The position numbers and the translations under genes were made by a program. A stretch of DNA of 64,000 nt from Cryptomeria japonica. Taxonomy: Eukaryota > Streptophyta > Pinopsida > Cupressales > Cupressaceae. The stretch spans positions 21,780,432-21,844,431 of the forward strand of contig NC_081412.1 of the NCBI RefSeq assembly GCF_030272615.1, written 5' to 3'. Below are positions 47,291 to 58,121 of this stretch, in pieces (the first letter of the stretch is position 1; each line of letters opens with the position of its first letter). The notes beneath the pieces were generated by a model, which was not told where the DNA came from, did no database searches, and saw nothing but the letters and a program-made list of their open reading frames with translations.

Positions 47291-50200
47291 ATGAGTTTTA
47301 CAACAATAAGTCCTACTTACACTATTCCTGTTAGACGAAGCCTGAGAATTAAGTCTTTCCAAGGTTTAATTACTGAGGAGATGGAACCTAATTTGAATGG
47401 TCTTTTTAACGAGGACATGGGTAATTCCTCTAATCCTCTTAATGATGAAGAAGCTCTCCATGAGGTTTCTCTAGAACAACTTTCAAAATTGGATAACCAA
47501 TTTGACGATTTTCGACAATGGATGTCTCAAGAATACCCTGATAGTCAAGCTCTTCCTTTAATTGAGGGACTAAAACGTATGCTTCAAAGTGATAAGAATG
47601 GAATTGATATTTTGCGTGGTATTGCACACATTGTGGATTCAAATGTGATGCCTATGAAAAGTTGTGCCGAAACCTTAGGTTATACACAACCTCCTACTCA
47701 AGACAATCATTCTATTCCTTTGACGACTCTTATTGCTAGTATACCTACTTTTACATCAAACATAATGACTACTTCAACACAAGACATTCCTCCTATGATC
47801 ACCAGTCATGGGGGAAATCCCTCTTCTTCAATTAACCCTCTTCCTTCATTCAATCCAACTTCTTCATTCATTCCTTCAATGAGTGTTCCTATTATATCAC
47901 CACAAATGAACATGACGCAAGGGGGCAACTCATTTAATCATTCCATTCCTCCTTGTAGTGTTCCTCCTGTCCAATCATCTCCTATGACTAACTATCATAG
48001 TGTTCCACCACCTTACTCTCTACCTTCTTTCAATAACATAACACCTCCATCACAATCTAACACGTCTAATATGAACTCTTCGACTGAAGCGACCATTAAC
48101 AATCTTGCACAAACTGTCTCTTCTTTACAGCAACAAATTGCCTCTATGAATCAATCTAAGTTTAGTGTGCCCACATTTGATGTTGCGAGCCCACTTTCTC
48201 TTGACATTGTTCGAGCTATTCCCCCTAAACATGTTGAAATTCCGCATCTAGAGCTTTATAATGGTAAGGGTGATCCTCTAACACATGTTAAGACCTTTCA
48301 AACAATATGTACTGATTTTGCTTATGACCAAAGGTTGCTTGCAAAATTGTTTACTAGAACATTAAGAGACAAAGCCCTACAATGGTATTGCTCGTTGCCT
48401 TCCTATTCTATTACTTCTTTCGAACAACTTGCAAATGCTTTCATTCAACAATTTCAAAACAATATAAGTCCTAAAGTTACTTTGATTGATTTAATGCATT
48501 GTAAACAAGGTGTTAAAGAAAAAGCGACTGATTTCATTGGTAGATATAAGCATTTGTATGCTCAAATTTCTTTTCCAGTGCCTGACAATGATATTCAAAG
48601 AATCTTTATTTCTAATTTACAAAAAGATATTCGAGACAAACTCCTATTTTCTGAGTTTACTTCTTTCCACCAGTTGTGCGCAACTCTTCACAATTATCAA
48701 CTGACTGTGAGTCAAATGGAACAATCACATCCTATGACTCTGAGTGATAAGGGTGATAGTAGTCAACAACCATTTGGGAAGTTTAAACCGAACAGAGAGT
48801 CCATCAAATTCAATGAAAACATCATCAACAACAATGTGAATGCAGCATCAGGTGTGTCTCCTATTTCTAAGTTTTTCAAGAGAGAAAGAAAGTTTACTCC
48901 TTTGAATGAATCATTGCATAGTATTATGAATAAGTTATTGGAACAAAATGTGCTTACTCTTCCTCCTATAAGGCAAATTGATCCTGCAAAGATTAATTCA
49001 TCTTATTTTGATAACAAATCTTTTTGTCAATTTCATCGTCAGCCTGGGCATGATACTGAAAAATGTTTTGCTTTAAAGGGGAAAATTCAAGATTTGATTG
49101 ATAATAATACTATCTCTGTTTCTGGTGTGAATGATAAAGGCAATACATCTGTAGCTCCTCCTAACCAAAATCTTCAGATTTTCACTGATCCATTACCTTC
49201 TCATACCTCTAATGCAATTGATACTACTGATTCCTCTGTCTCACCTGATGATCTCGTGTCTATGACTCCGAATGTGATTAACTTTGTAGAGCAGCAAGAA
49301 AATCCTAAAGAACTTTCCATCACCTTTGATTCCAGTGAAACTATCAGGGCACCTGATGGTCCTTTATATATAGTTGCAAAAGTCAAGAATACACCTTGCC
49401 GTGGAGTGCTTATTGATCCTTCTTGTATGGTTAATGTTATTACTGAAGAATTTCTTTTTACTTTGCAATTGAAACAAGTTATCTATGACAAAACAGATGT
49501 GGTTGTGAAACTATTTGATGCATTTTCTTCTCCTGCAATTGGTTCTATTACATTACCTATTGAGGTCTGTAACAAATCCCTTGATGTGAACTTTGCTATT
49601 ATTCCATCTTCCGAACAATTTCGTGTGAAGCTTGGCTATCCTTGGCTATCTTCCATGAAAGCTATTGCTTCTCCTATTCACAAGTGTTTGAAATTTCCCC
49701 ATAATGGTGAAGTTGTTACTATCAATCATAGTCTCTTTAAACCAGCTGAAAGAACTCCTAGCGTTCCTATTGATTACTTTTGGCCTAAACAATTCCAATC
49801 TCTTCCTCCGCGAAGTGATCATCTTTTCAAATCTTATCAAAAGTGGAAAACAGATATGATCCTATCTCTAAGTGAACCTAGAACACCCAAACTTGACATT
49901 CCTATCATTCTTGAGAAGGAAGTTCTTCCTTTGAAAGATAAAACTAATATCTTTCCTCAAGAAGATTCCCAACCCATCTCTATGGATGTGACTATGCCTA
50001 TGATTAATAAACTTCCTAAAAGTAGACCTATCCCTCCTCGTCATGATGGACTTGGTCTCCTTCCAAAACCAAATATTCCTCCTTTATATGGAGCAGTTCC
50101 TCCTCCTTCCTCTTATGGAGAGAAGAGACCTTCCTCTTCTCCTATTGTTCAACCTAAGAGACCACAACCTAAACACCCAAGTGATAAGGATGAGAACATT

Positions 50201-50722
50201 CCTCCTCCTCAATCTTCTCAACTTCCTACTAAGACTAGACGAAATCGTTCTGCACGTGAACGCCGGCGAAAGCGTCGTCTTAGAGCTCAAACTTTGCAAA
50301 TCCCAAAAACACCTTCAACAAGCATTATTCCATTTTCTCCTCAGCCGACGATTGAGCCGAAATCTCCTAAACATAAGATGCATGATGGTCTTGATCCTGT
50401 GCGAGTTAAAGATCCTATTCTTATAAATCTTGATGATGATATAGATGAAAATGTTATTCATGATGAAAATGCTACTTCTCCTGTTCATTCTGATAGTGAA
50501 TATGAACTTGTTGATATTGATAACCATTTATCTAACAAATTTTCTAAAGCACTTATCCTAGCTCCTAGACAAGAACACCGCGGCTTGGGATATGAACATA
50601 GCCCTTGTTTGGATCTTGTGATAGCTCCATCTGCTGTGTTGGATGTTCCTCCTCTAGCGTGTTCCCTGCCTTCCCGAAATTCTGATCAGCAAGATCGGGG
50701 GGTAGATGACGTGCTAGACTAG
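47291..50722 (+). CDS. Gag-protease polyprotein of the non-autonomous LTR element
   Basis: 1143 residues, uninterrupted. Residues ~1-130 are unassigned and ~140-265 are Pro/Ser/Thr-rich. A short coiled coil (NNLAQTVSSLQQQIASM) is near 268. The retrotransposon Gag domain runs ~315-475 (HLELYNGKGDPLTHV, DKALQWYCSLP, FIGRYKHLYAQ). A zinc-knuckle variant CQFHRQPGHDTEKC (C-X2-H-X4-H-X4-C) is at ~578-591. A retropepsin-like domain at ~685-830 has VLIDPSCMVNVI where an active protease has D-S/T-G, and LGYPWLSSMKAI near its end; the glycine is missing, so activity is doubtful. The C-terminal third is Pro-rich, with a very basic stretch (~977-1003, NRSARERRRKRRLRAQ) and an acidic tail. The domain style matches plant Ty3-gypsy Gag. 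It should package element RNA into particles. The start is the first ATG after the leader, with no upstream in-frame coding. Confidence 0.92.
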   Translation: MSFTTISPTYTIPVRRSLRIKSFQGLITEEMEPNLNGLFNEDMGNSSNPLNDEEALHEVSLEQLSKLDNQFDDFRQWMSQEYPDSQALPLIEGLKRMLQSDKNGIDILRGIAHIVDSNVMPMKSCAETLGYTQPPTQDNHSIPLTTLIASIPTFTSNIMTTSTQDIPPMITSHGGNPSSSINPLPSFNPTSSFIPSMSVPIISPQMNMTQGGNSFNHSIPPCSVPPVQSSPMTNYHSVPPPYSLPSFNNITPPSQSNTSNMNSSTEATINNLAQTVSSLQQQIASMNQSKFSVPTFDVASPLSLDIVRAIPPKHVEIPHLELYNGKGDPLTHVKTFQTICTDFAYDQRLLAKLFTRTLRDKALQWYCSLPSYSITSFEQLANAFIQQFQNNISPKVTLIDLMHCKQGVKEKATDFIGRYKHLYAQISFPVPDNDIQRIFISNLQKDIRDKLLFSEFTSFHQLCATLHNYQLTVSQMEQSHPMTLSDKGDSSQQPFGKFKPNRESIKFNENIINNNVNAASGVSPISKFFKRERKFTPLNESLHSIMNKLLEQNVLTLPPIRQIDPAKINSSYFDNKSFCQFHRQPGHDTEKCFALKGKIQDLIDNNTISVSGVNDKGNTSVAPPNQNLQIFTDPLPSHTSNAIDTTDSSVSPDDLVSMTPNVINFVEQQENPKELSITFDSSETIRAPDGPLYIVAKVKNTPCRGVLIDPSCMVNVITEEFLFTLQLKQVIYDKTDVVVKLFDAFSSPAIGSITLPIEVCNKSLDVNFAIIPSSEQFRVKLGYPWLSSMKAIASPIHKCLKFPHNGEVVTINHSLFKPAERTPSVPIDYFWPKQFQSLPPRSDHLFKSYQKWKTDMILSLSEPRTPKLDIPIILEKEVLPLKDKTNIFPQEDSQPISMDVTMPMINKLPKSRPIPPRHDGLGLLPKPNIPPLYGAVPPPSSYGEKRPSSSPIVQPKRPQPKHPSDKDENIPPPQSSQLPTKTRRNRSARERRRKRRLRAQTLQIPKTPSTSIIPFSPQPTIEPKSPKHKMHDGLDPVRVKDPILINLDDDIDENVIHDENATSPVHSDSEYELVDIDNHLSNKFSKALILAPRQEHRGLGYEHSPCLDLVIAPSAVLDVPPLACSLPSRNSDQQDRGVDDVLD

Positions 50723-51468
50723 TTTCATTAGCATAGCAGATTCTCTCCTCCTCTCTTTCGTTACTTCTTCTATATGTTACTCTCATTCTTCTATTTGTTG
50801 TCCTTAGTGTTGTCTACTTGAGGACGATGCAAAGCATTGAGAACTCTCGATCTCTCTCATGTTGACTCAAAAGACACATGTGTTCCCTTCTTCTAGGTGA
50901 CCTTCCTTGATTGGGGAATGAAGAACAATTATGCATACATACATATGATATACATGAATTATCATACAGCATACTGACCCCGAGGAAAGCGAAGTCACCT
51001 TGTGCTTTGTGTTTTGTATCTATTATCCTTGGGCTTATCTCACACTTGGGGGCTAAATCCTTGTGATAACGTGCTCCTTTCCCTTTTTCATTTTCTTATA
51101 TGTATCACTACCTTAAAGCAATCACCCCCGGTGAGGCGTGTGCGATCGCTTTAACGTAGGGGGGCATACATCCCGTTCATATCTTTTCAAGATACTTGAA
51201 AATTTCTTGACAAATTTAGCTTTGCCTTGAAAATTTTTGATATCTTTCTTGCATGACTCATAGTGAGGGAACCTTACTACTGACAGTCATGGTTCTCCCT
51301 TGTGATCTTCCCTTTTACTTTGTCAATCGAAGTCGTAAGATCCTTAGTCCACTGGGGGCTTGGTGTATCTTGCCTCCTTGACGTGGTGAAAGTTTTTCAA
51401 TGTTGTTTCCTTGTAGTTTACCGGAAGTATGAGCGTACGCTTATACTCCCGCTAAAGTGGGGGCTAAA
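50723..51468 (+). other. 3' untranslated part of Gag-only element, no pol
   Basis: 746 bp between the stop codon and 3' LTR contain no domain. A CACCCCCGGTGAGG word and the run GTAGGGGGGC (51158-51167) are followed further on by the polypurine tract AAAGTGGGGGCTAAA at 51454-51468. Confidence 0.7.
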
Positions 51469-52507
51469 TGTAGCGTCCTAAAATTGCAACACTTGCAATT
51501 TCGACTGCATTTGGGTCTTCACGATGGCGACGCAACACTAAACTTGAATGGAGACCCCGAAACTTGCTCATGACACCAAAAACTGCATTTTCTTGCACCC
51601 TGGTCTGAACCTCCTTTGCGCCCTGGTCCCTGGCCCTATTTTGGGCCCGGTCTCCTATGGGACTTCGGGTCTTTTTGTTTGCAAAATTGGAAAATAACAT
51701 TTCCTGGTCGGCCTAAGGTCGGGAAAATCAGTCTATCAGCCCTAATTGACAAGTATATAAACTACATTTTCCTCTTTCATTCGATATGATGGAAAAGGTG
51801 TGGAAACTATACTCAAGCATTCAAGCATTCAAGCATTCAAGCATTCCTTCAAGCAATTGATCATTCTAAGTCTCCATTCAAGGCTAAGTGTTGCATTCAA
51901 GACAAGGATTCAACCATTGAAGAGGAGATCACTTACAACACATTACATGCTACAACATACAACATACAACAAACAACAACATCTATACCTTCGCATATAA
52001 GGATACAAACATCCTTACAACAAGGTTGCAGGTACGCGGCTGAAATTGAAGATCTGGAATCCTTGTGCAAAGACGAACAGATCCCCCTTCGTTTCGCGGA
52101 TTTTTCGGAGGACCGTGTGCACGCCGGGCGCCATCGTCCCGTCAACTTTTGCTCAAATTTGCAGGACAGCGCCGTCTCGACATTTTACTGCTAATTCCAG
52201 GTCCGCAGCTTCATATCATATCCCTATCTTAGTTTATAAGTGAATCTTTATCACTTTCTATGCATTCCTAGTTCAATCTTTCCATCTACATTCTTTACAA
52301 AAGAGGGTATCCTTGCTATCACAAACCCTTGAAACTCATATAGAATCCAATCTTGCATTGCGTGGGATTGGATCTTGTGGGTTTCAACCCCTCTTTTGAA
52401 TGTAAAGTCCCTCCTAAGTGAAAACCATCAACCCTAGTGACTCTCCCTTCTCCCTCCTCGGAGTTGGGGAGGGGAGAACGACTAGGGTTCGATTTTTCTG
52501 CTTTACA
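51469..52507 (+). repeat. 3' LTR of Gag-only element
   Basis: Begins TGTAGCGTCCTAAAATTGC and ends CTGCTTTACA, directly before the GTAGC target duplication. Confidence 0.95.
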
Positions 52508-52512
52508 GTAGC

Positions 52513-55500
52513 TTATCCTTTTGGGTGCCTTGACCTATTATTTATGTCTTTTATAGATATATTTTGGTGGTCTCAACTTTATTTGGCAAATGCAATCTCT
52601 TGACTCTTCTTGATTGATACCTTGCACTCCTTTGTACCTTGATAGAGATGAAATTGTAATATTATATTTTCTTTTATTGTAGACTCCATAGAACCCCCAT
52701 GATTGATTTTTGATAGACTACTATGATCTTCTCGATATTGGTAACATTGTTTTATTGCCCCTTAAAACAGAGTATTGTCTTGGATATTGGTGTTGTTTAT
52801 TTCACCTTGAGCTGGGATTAGAAACATCTCTTTGCAAACTGTCTTGATATGCTATGTATTGTGACTGCATCATCGACTATCTCTTAACATTGAATTTTTC
52901 TATAGACTAAATTATGACCTCAATATTGCACTAATGGCTATTAAGATAGTCAATTTTATCTGATTTGACCTTTTCCTGTTACTGTGCTTGCTCATGAACT
53001 TTTGGACCTTGTTGTGTCTTCATAATGTGCCCTACATTGCATAGGTTATCTTTTATTGCTTGAGATCATGCTTTGATGAGTTATTCTTGGTATTTCTATT
53101 GTATACACTTTATCATTTCATAATCTTCCTTCAAAATGTGAACTATGCTTGGTGTCCTTTGAAGATGTACTTGTGCATAATGATTTTTGGACTATATGTT
53201 GTTATGGATTGCAACTTAAACTTTTTCCTTCATACATAGGCCCTTATTTATGAGAGGATTGCTAAATATTCTTTTGACAGTGACTACTGTATGTATCATT
53301 AGTTCCTTTTCTTTAGTCATACTCATCTAATCATGCTTTGTGACTGTGACATACTATAATTTGGAGCTTTTGACTAATTCTTTTACTATTTTTAATGGTA
53401 TGGATATTCTTGTTGCAATAATGGATGTTTTTGTGTGTTAACTACAAATGGTCTCCTTATTCCTCTGTCGTTCTATATATGATTTTTTGGTATTGTTCTT
53501 TACCTTTTCTGTTGCTCCAAACATGGAAGATTTACTATTGTTACTATTGATGAATCATCTTAGCAATAGGGTTGTGACTGTATCTTTATTTTATTCATTG
53601 AACAACTTGTATTAGATGTTCTTTGGACTGCAACAAAGACCTTTAAGACTGTATATTGTTATGATCTCCCTTTCTAGTACCTTGAGACTACTATGGATGG
53701 ATCTCATCTTTTCCTTTCCAGTTAATGATGCTCATGGCTTTTGTCACTGTACATTGTGAAATTTGATAATTGTTGTCTAGTCTTGAAGACTGCCCTTGTA
53801 TGACTGCTAAAGACCCTCAATATTGATTAATCGCTCAGTGTATATTGATTGCCCTTATTGGATTCATATTCAGCTTTGGGGTTGGGTTTGTGATGTCTCG
53901 ATGTTGTACCTTGGGTAACAATGTAGCATATTGTAGTTTATTATCCTTGTCTTGTAACTTGCTTCATAGTCTTCTTCACAAATCTGCTCCTTTATCAGCT
54001 CTTTGAGACTGTGCCTTTATTTAAATATCATCATGAATTTAAGATCACTGCCATTAAATTTTTCGTACTTTTTCCCATGTGACTTGGGTTGTGAATAATA
54101 TTGAATATCCCTTGATCTTTCTTACAACTTGTCTATATACAGTGATCTTGTCATCTCCAAGCCCTCTGTGCTTACTTATTTTATGGTTTTGCCCCCATTC
54201 ATTGTGATGGTATTGAATGAGTGAATAATTGTCATTGCTCTTGAAGATGATTGTGCCAAGATATATGTCAATCATGTCATGACATCCGTGTGATTTCAAA
54301 TTTCCTTATACTTTTGTACCTTTGGAGGATGATGTCTTTATTGATCACTGAGAGTGACTGTATTTTACCATTTATTGCTCTTGTATGAGTGGTAGGCTGT
54401 TATTATGAGATATGATTTTTAAGACTCTTGAGTATGACTATTGAACATAGATACTGAACTTATGTATGGGCAAAGATTGCTATCATCAATATAATCTTAT
54501 ATGGTTTATGACTGCAAAATTATATTGGATTGACTGTGCCCTCTAATGTTGATAGTGGTATTGATGACTGTTATTAATTGTTTTTTCTTATGACCACAAA
54601 AACTGCTTCTTGAAGGCTCCCTTATGTTGCTACGGGGCACTGTAACTTTTTGCTATAGGTTTGCATCTTTAACAATCATTATTCTAAAGTACTCACTGTA
54701 TCTTTCTCTGCTTTTATTTAAGTTCTACTCAAGTTTTTATAGTTGTTTCTTGTTCCATGATTATCCTCTGGAGATGATATTGTCTTGTGCATGCTATGAA
54801 CCTCCACTTATTTTGACAAAAGACTTGATGACTCTCACTATCTATACCATCATTAATGGCTCTAGCCTTTTGCTTCTTGAACTGTGTATACATCTTTGTC
54901 AAATGTAACTGAACTATGTCTTTGTTGTATTCTTTTTAAACATTGTTGACTACTTTTCCATGATTGTTAATGCTATTTTCCTTGTTGTCGCTTGATAGTT
55001 TTCTTGACACAGACTATCTTTGGTAGTCATATGGTCCAGTGAAAGGATAATAAGGTATATGATCTTTTCCACCTCTTAGTGTTTGCTCTACCTATGTGAT
55101 AAGTATGATAGTCTTTTATTTGGCATGTTGTCCCACCTTATTACCATTGTTGTGTTCATATATTTATGAGTCTTGAAGTTGAATTGCATCATTACCCTAA
55201 GAAGTTTGCTTTATTAGATGCAATCTTAACAATGCTTGCAATGAACAACGACTGTCCCTATTGGCTCCCTGGTCACTGTATCTGTTATCTTTGACAGAGC
55301 TTGCTATTTGGTCGTCATTTGATTGCTATGTTTCATTTATTGTGTATGCTGAATGGTGCTAACTTAAAATCCTTTAGTACTTATAAACTCAAATCATTAT
55401 GACTACATTTTCATTTTTTCGCATGATCTTCATTCTCTTTGATGACTGAACCTGTGTCTATTGATTGTCTTGATGTTTTGGACTGAGTTTTGTACTCATG

Positions 55501-55990
55501 GGCCTATACTATCCTTTGATGATTGATATTCCTTTTTTGCTTACTGAACATGAACTCTTAAAACAGTCTTTTTGAGACCATTACATATTATTTTTTACTC
55601 ACACAATGGCTCTGGTCATCTATTGGGCATGGGATGGAGTTCTATTCATTGTTGCATGTGTTGTCATTGAGTGATAATACATGGGACTTTGGATATAGGT
55701 GAGTTCCTTATTTGGTAGTTAATTAGTATCACCTTGTGAGTAGTGACATGTATGCTGAGCTCAACCCCTTGGGGAGCCCATTTTAACCCACATACATGAT
55801 ATTTCTAAAATGAAAACCTGTATTTGCATATGAAACAAACAAGTTAGATAAAAACATGGTTCTTGTTGATATCTCATGGCAACTTTTCTGCATTGATCTG
55901 CTCATGTTCTTAATTTGATATAGCAGCGTATGCATAGGAGGAGTAGCTTTATGTATGCAGGAGTGAAAGGAATAACCCAAAGCTCTAACC
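52513..55990. other. Long T-rich tract with recurring GACTGT words, no gene
   Basis: No frame is convincing over 3.5 kb. The plus strand is T-rich, and GACTGT, CACTGT and TGACTG words recur every ~60-120 bp between dissimilar sequences. The same texture is found left of the Gag-only element. It may be a highly decayed tandem repeat or the long untranslated part of an old element. Confidence 0.4.
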
Positions 55991-56799
55991 AAATCATTTC
56001 TCTCTCTATTTTAGGTCATTTTATGGAGCGGACAACGGGATGCTTGGATCTATGAAGCTGACCAGAAGACCTTTCCGCATAACTCATCAACCTATCTAGG
56101 AAATGATGGGTTCTTTCTTTCCTTTCTCCATACATTCTTTTGTTCCTTTTGTGTTTATATTTCTATGATTAGTGTGATATTTTCTCAGCTATTCCCCCGA
56201 CTTGTGTGGGATCTTATGAATAATTTGTTCTTTATAAATAAAAATGTATTACATGCAAATGTTTTATTCATGTATATCTTTCTTGATTCAAACATTGCAT
56301 ATTTGGAAATAAAATACTTGTATGGTATACATGTTTATTTAATAAAGATAACAAACTTTGGAAAAAATTTGTGTACCTTTTTTCTACAATACATAAGATC
56401 TGTAATAGGTCACCAAAATTTTATATGTGATAAAATTTTAGTAACATTTTTGGCGACCTCTCAAGGGTGTTTGCCTTCTAAACAATAGTATCTAGCAACC
56501 TAGCATATCCATTAGGCATTGAGTCAAATCAACCCTCTTCAAAATCTGAAACCGCATCTCAACACACTAAAAAACTGACAATGTAACTACAAAGGCTCTA
56601 GATACAACCAAGCCTGCACACTGTGTAATGTGCACTTATGGAAAACTGAAACAAAACTGAACTGAACTGCAAACTGAAAAATGAACAATCAAATCAGGAA
56701 AACTGAAACTACAGAGTGTTGGACAACACTTATTTAAATCGAACTACTACAACTCGACTTATAGCTGGGCCTGACAAACTGTTGAAAATAAAACTGCAA
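55991..56799. other. Junction region with LTR-like 3' features, no gene
   Basis: Contains several AATAAA words and a 53-bp inverted repeat (listed separately). The stretch 56460-56799 is presumably 3' untranslated DNA of the gypsy relic on the minus strand. Its LTR could not be delimited. Confidence 0.3.
56407..56459. repeat. 53-bp inverted repeat with primer-site-like arms
   Basis: AGGTCACCAAAA (56407-56418) is mirrored by TTTTGGCGACCT (56448-56459), 11 of 12 bases pairing around a 29-base AT-rich loop. On both strands the arms read TTTTGG(C/T)GACCT, like an LTR end plus primer site. Confidence 0.65.
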
Positions 56800-56802
56800 C
56801 TA

Positions 56803-58121
56803 TTCTACTATGTACATATGCAAATTGTATGACTCAATAGCACAGTTGAGGTGAATCCCATTGACAAGGATTGACAACACCTCTCCATCCAACTTAGCAA
56901 GCTGGAATGCATTATTCTGTTTACATTTTGTGATAACATAGGGGCCATCCCACATGGCATCAAACTTGGTATGTCTACCAGGTTTGTTTTTTAACTCATC
57001 CCACTTGAAAACAAGATCATCTTGATTAAATATGTGTGGTACAACTTTCCTATCAAATGTTATCTTCATTTGAGCATGATGAACTTCTAGCTTTCTATAT
57101 GCTTCTTTTTGAGTTTCTTCTAACTCCATAAGCTGAGCAAGCCTAATTTGCATTGGCTACTCCTCAAGTAGTTCTAGCTCCTTTACATAGTTTAATGTTG
57201 GTAATTCAATTGAAATAGGTAACTTGGCTTTTTTTTCATAAGTCAAAACATAGGGTGGGTTACTCGTTGATCTTTTTGGTGTAATCCTGTCAGCCCATAG
57301 GGCTAACTTGAGCTTTTCATGCCAAGTTCTCTGATTCTCAATAATGGTTTTCTTAATGATGTTGATCAGGTTTTTGTTAGTTGATTCAGCCTGTCCATTA
57401 CCCCGAGGGTAATAATTAGACATAGTATTCAAATATATATTGTGCTTAACTGACCAATCTGAAACTATAAGACCAATGAAAGCTAAAGCATTATCAGATA
57501 TGATTGATTCTGGGGTACCAAACCTGGACACTAAGTCTTGATAGAAGTTTAGAATAGAAGTTTCATTAGCTTCTTTAATTGAACTACTTCTGTCCACTTT
57601 GTGAAATAATTAGTTGCTGCAAGAATCCACTTGTGACTTGCACTAGAAGGTGGATTAATAGGTCCTATAAAATCAAGCCCCCACTTTGCAAAGAGTTGTT
57701 CAACTTTGATTGGTTGCAAAGGCAAGGCTGCAAGCTTCAGTTTACTTGCAAACAATGAACAATTTTCACACTTTCTCACCCATGAGTGAGTATCCTTAAA
57801 AAAATTAGGCCATTAATAACCAGCTCTCATAATTTTCAGAGTTGTTCTTGCTGCAAAGTGACCTCCTGTAGGTCCTTCATGAAATTATTGCAAAACTTTA
57901 TCAATTTGATCTGGTTCTAAACATCTTAATAAAATATTATTGAAGTCCTTTTTGAACAAAATACCATCAATTAAAGCATAACGAATGACCTGAAGCCTGA
58001 AATACCTTATTTTTGACCTGTCTAAATCTTCCAAACAGTCACCTGTTTGCAGATAATGAACAATCTGTTGATTCCAAGTTGCTGGTACAGCTGGGACAAC
58101 ATGTTCTTCAATATTTAACAT
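56803..58121 (-). pseudogene. Gypsy integrase relic
   Basis: The N-terminal zinc region is partly kept (RKCENCSLFASK near 57770). The catalytic core shows WGLDFIGPINPP near 57680 (first Asp), PESIISDNALAF near 57490 (second Asp) and NYYPRGNGQAESTNK near 57410 (Glu), the D,D35E triad. A frameshift lies near 57590 and an in-frame stop near 57157, just before MQIRLAQLMELEE. The C-terminal domain follows with DLVFKWDE, KFDAMWDGPYVI and VNGIHL. No chromodomain is seen. 57885-58121 is the RNase H-integrase linker. Confidence 0.85.

Larger units (their letters stand above)
44978..52507 (+). mobile_element. Young non-autonomous LTR retrotransposon carrying only Gag-protease (TR-GAG-like)
   Basis: LTRs are 44978-46108 (1131 bp) and 51469-52507 (1039 bp), about 98% identical once indels are excluded. 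GTAGC at 44973-44977 and 52508-52512 is a perfect target duplication. The 5' LTR is followed by TTT and TGGTGAACCCGACGTGAAC, a primer-site candidate whose tRNA I cannot assign. The 3' LTR is preceded by the purine-rich AAAGTGGGGGCTAAA. The 1143-codon frame (47291-50722) is intact, and nothing resembling reverse transcriptase, RNase H or integrase occurs in the interior, so the element needs those enzymes in trans. Plant elements with LTRs plus a lone Gag are known as TR-GAG. Confidence 0.95.

Noticed and set aside
50043-50426. 127-codon frame overlapping the Gag-protease gene
   Set aside because: It is an out-of-phase shadow within the proline-rich part of the intact 1143-codon frame.
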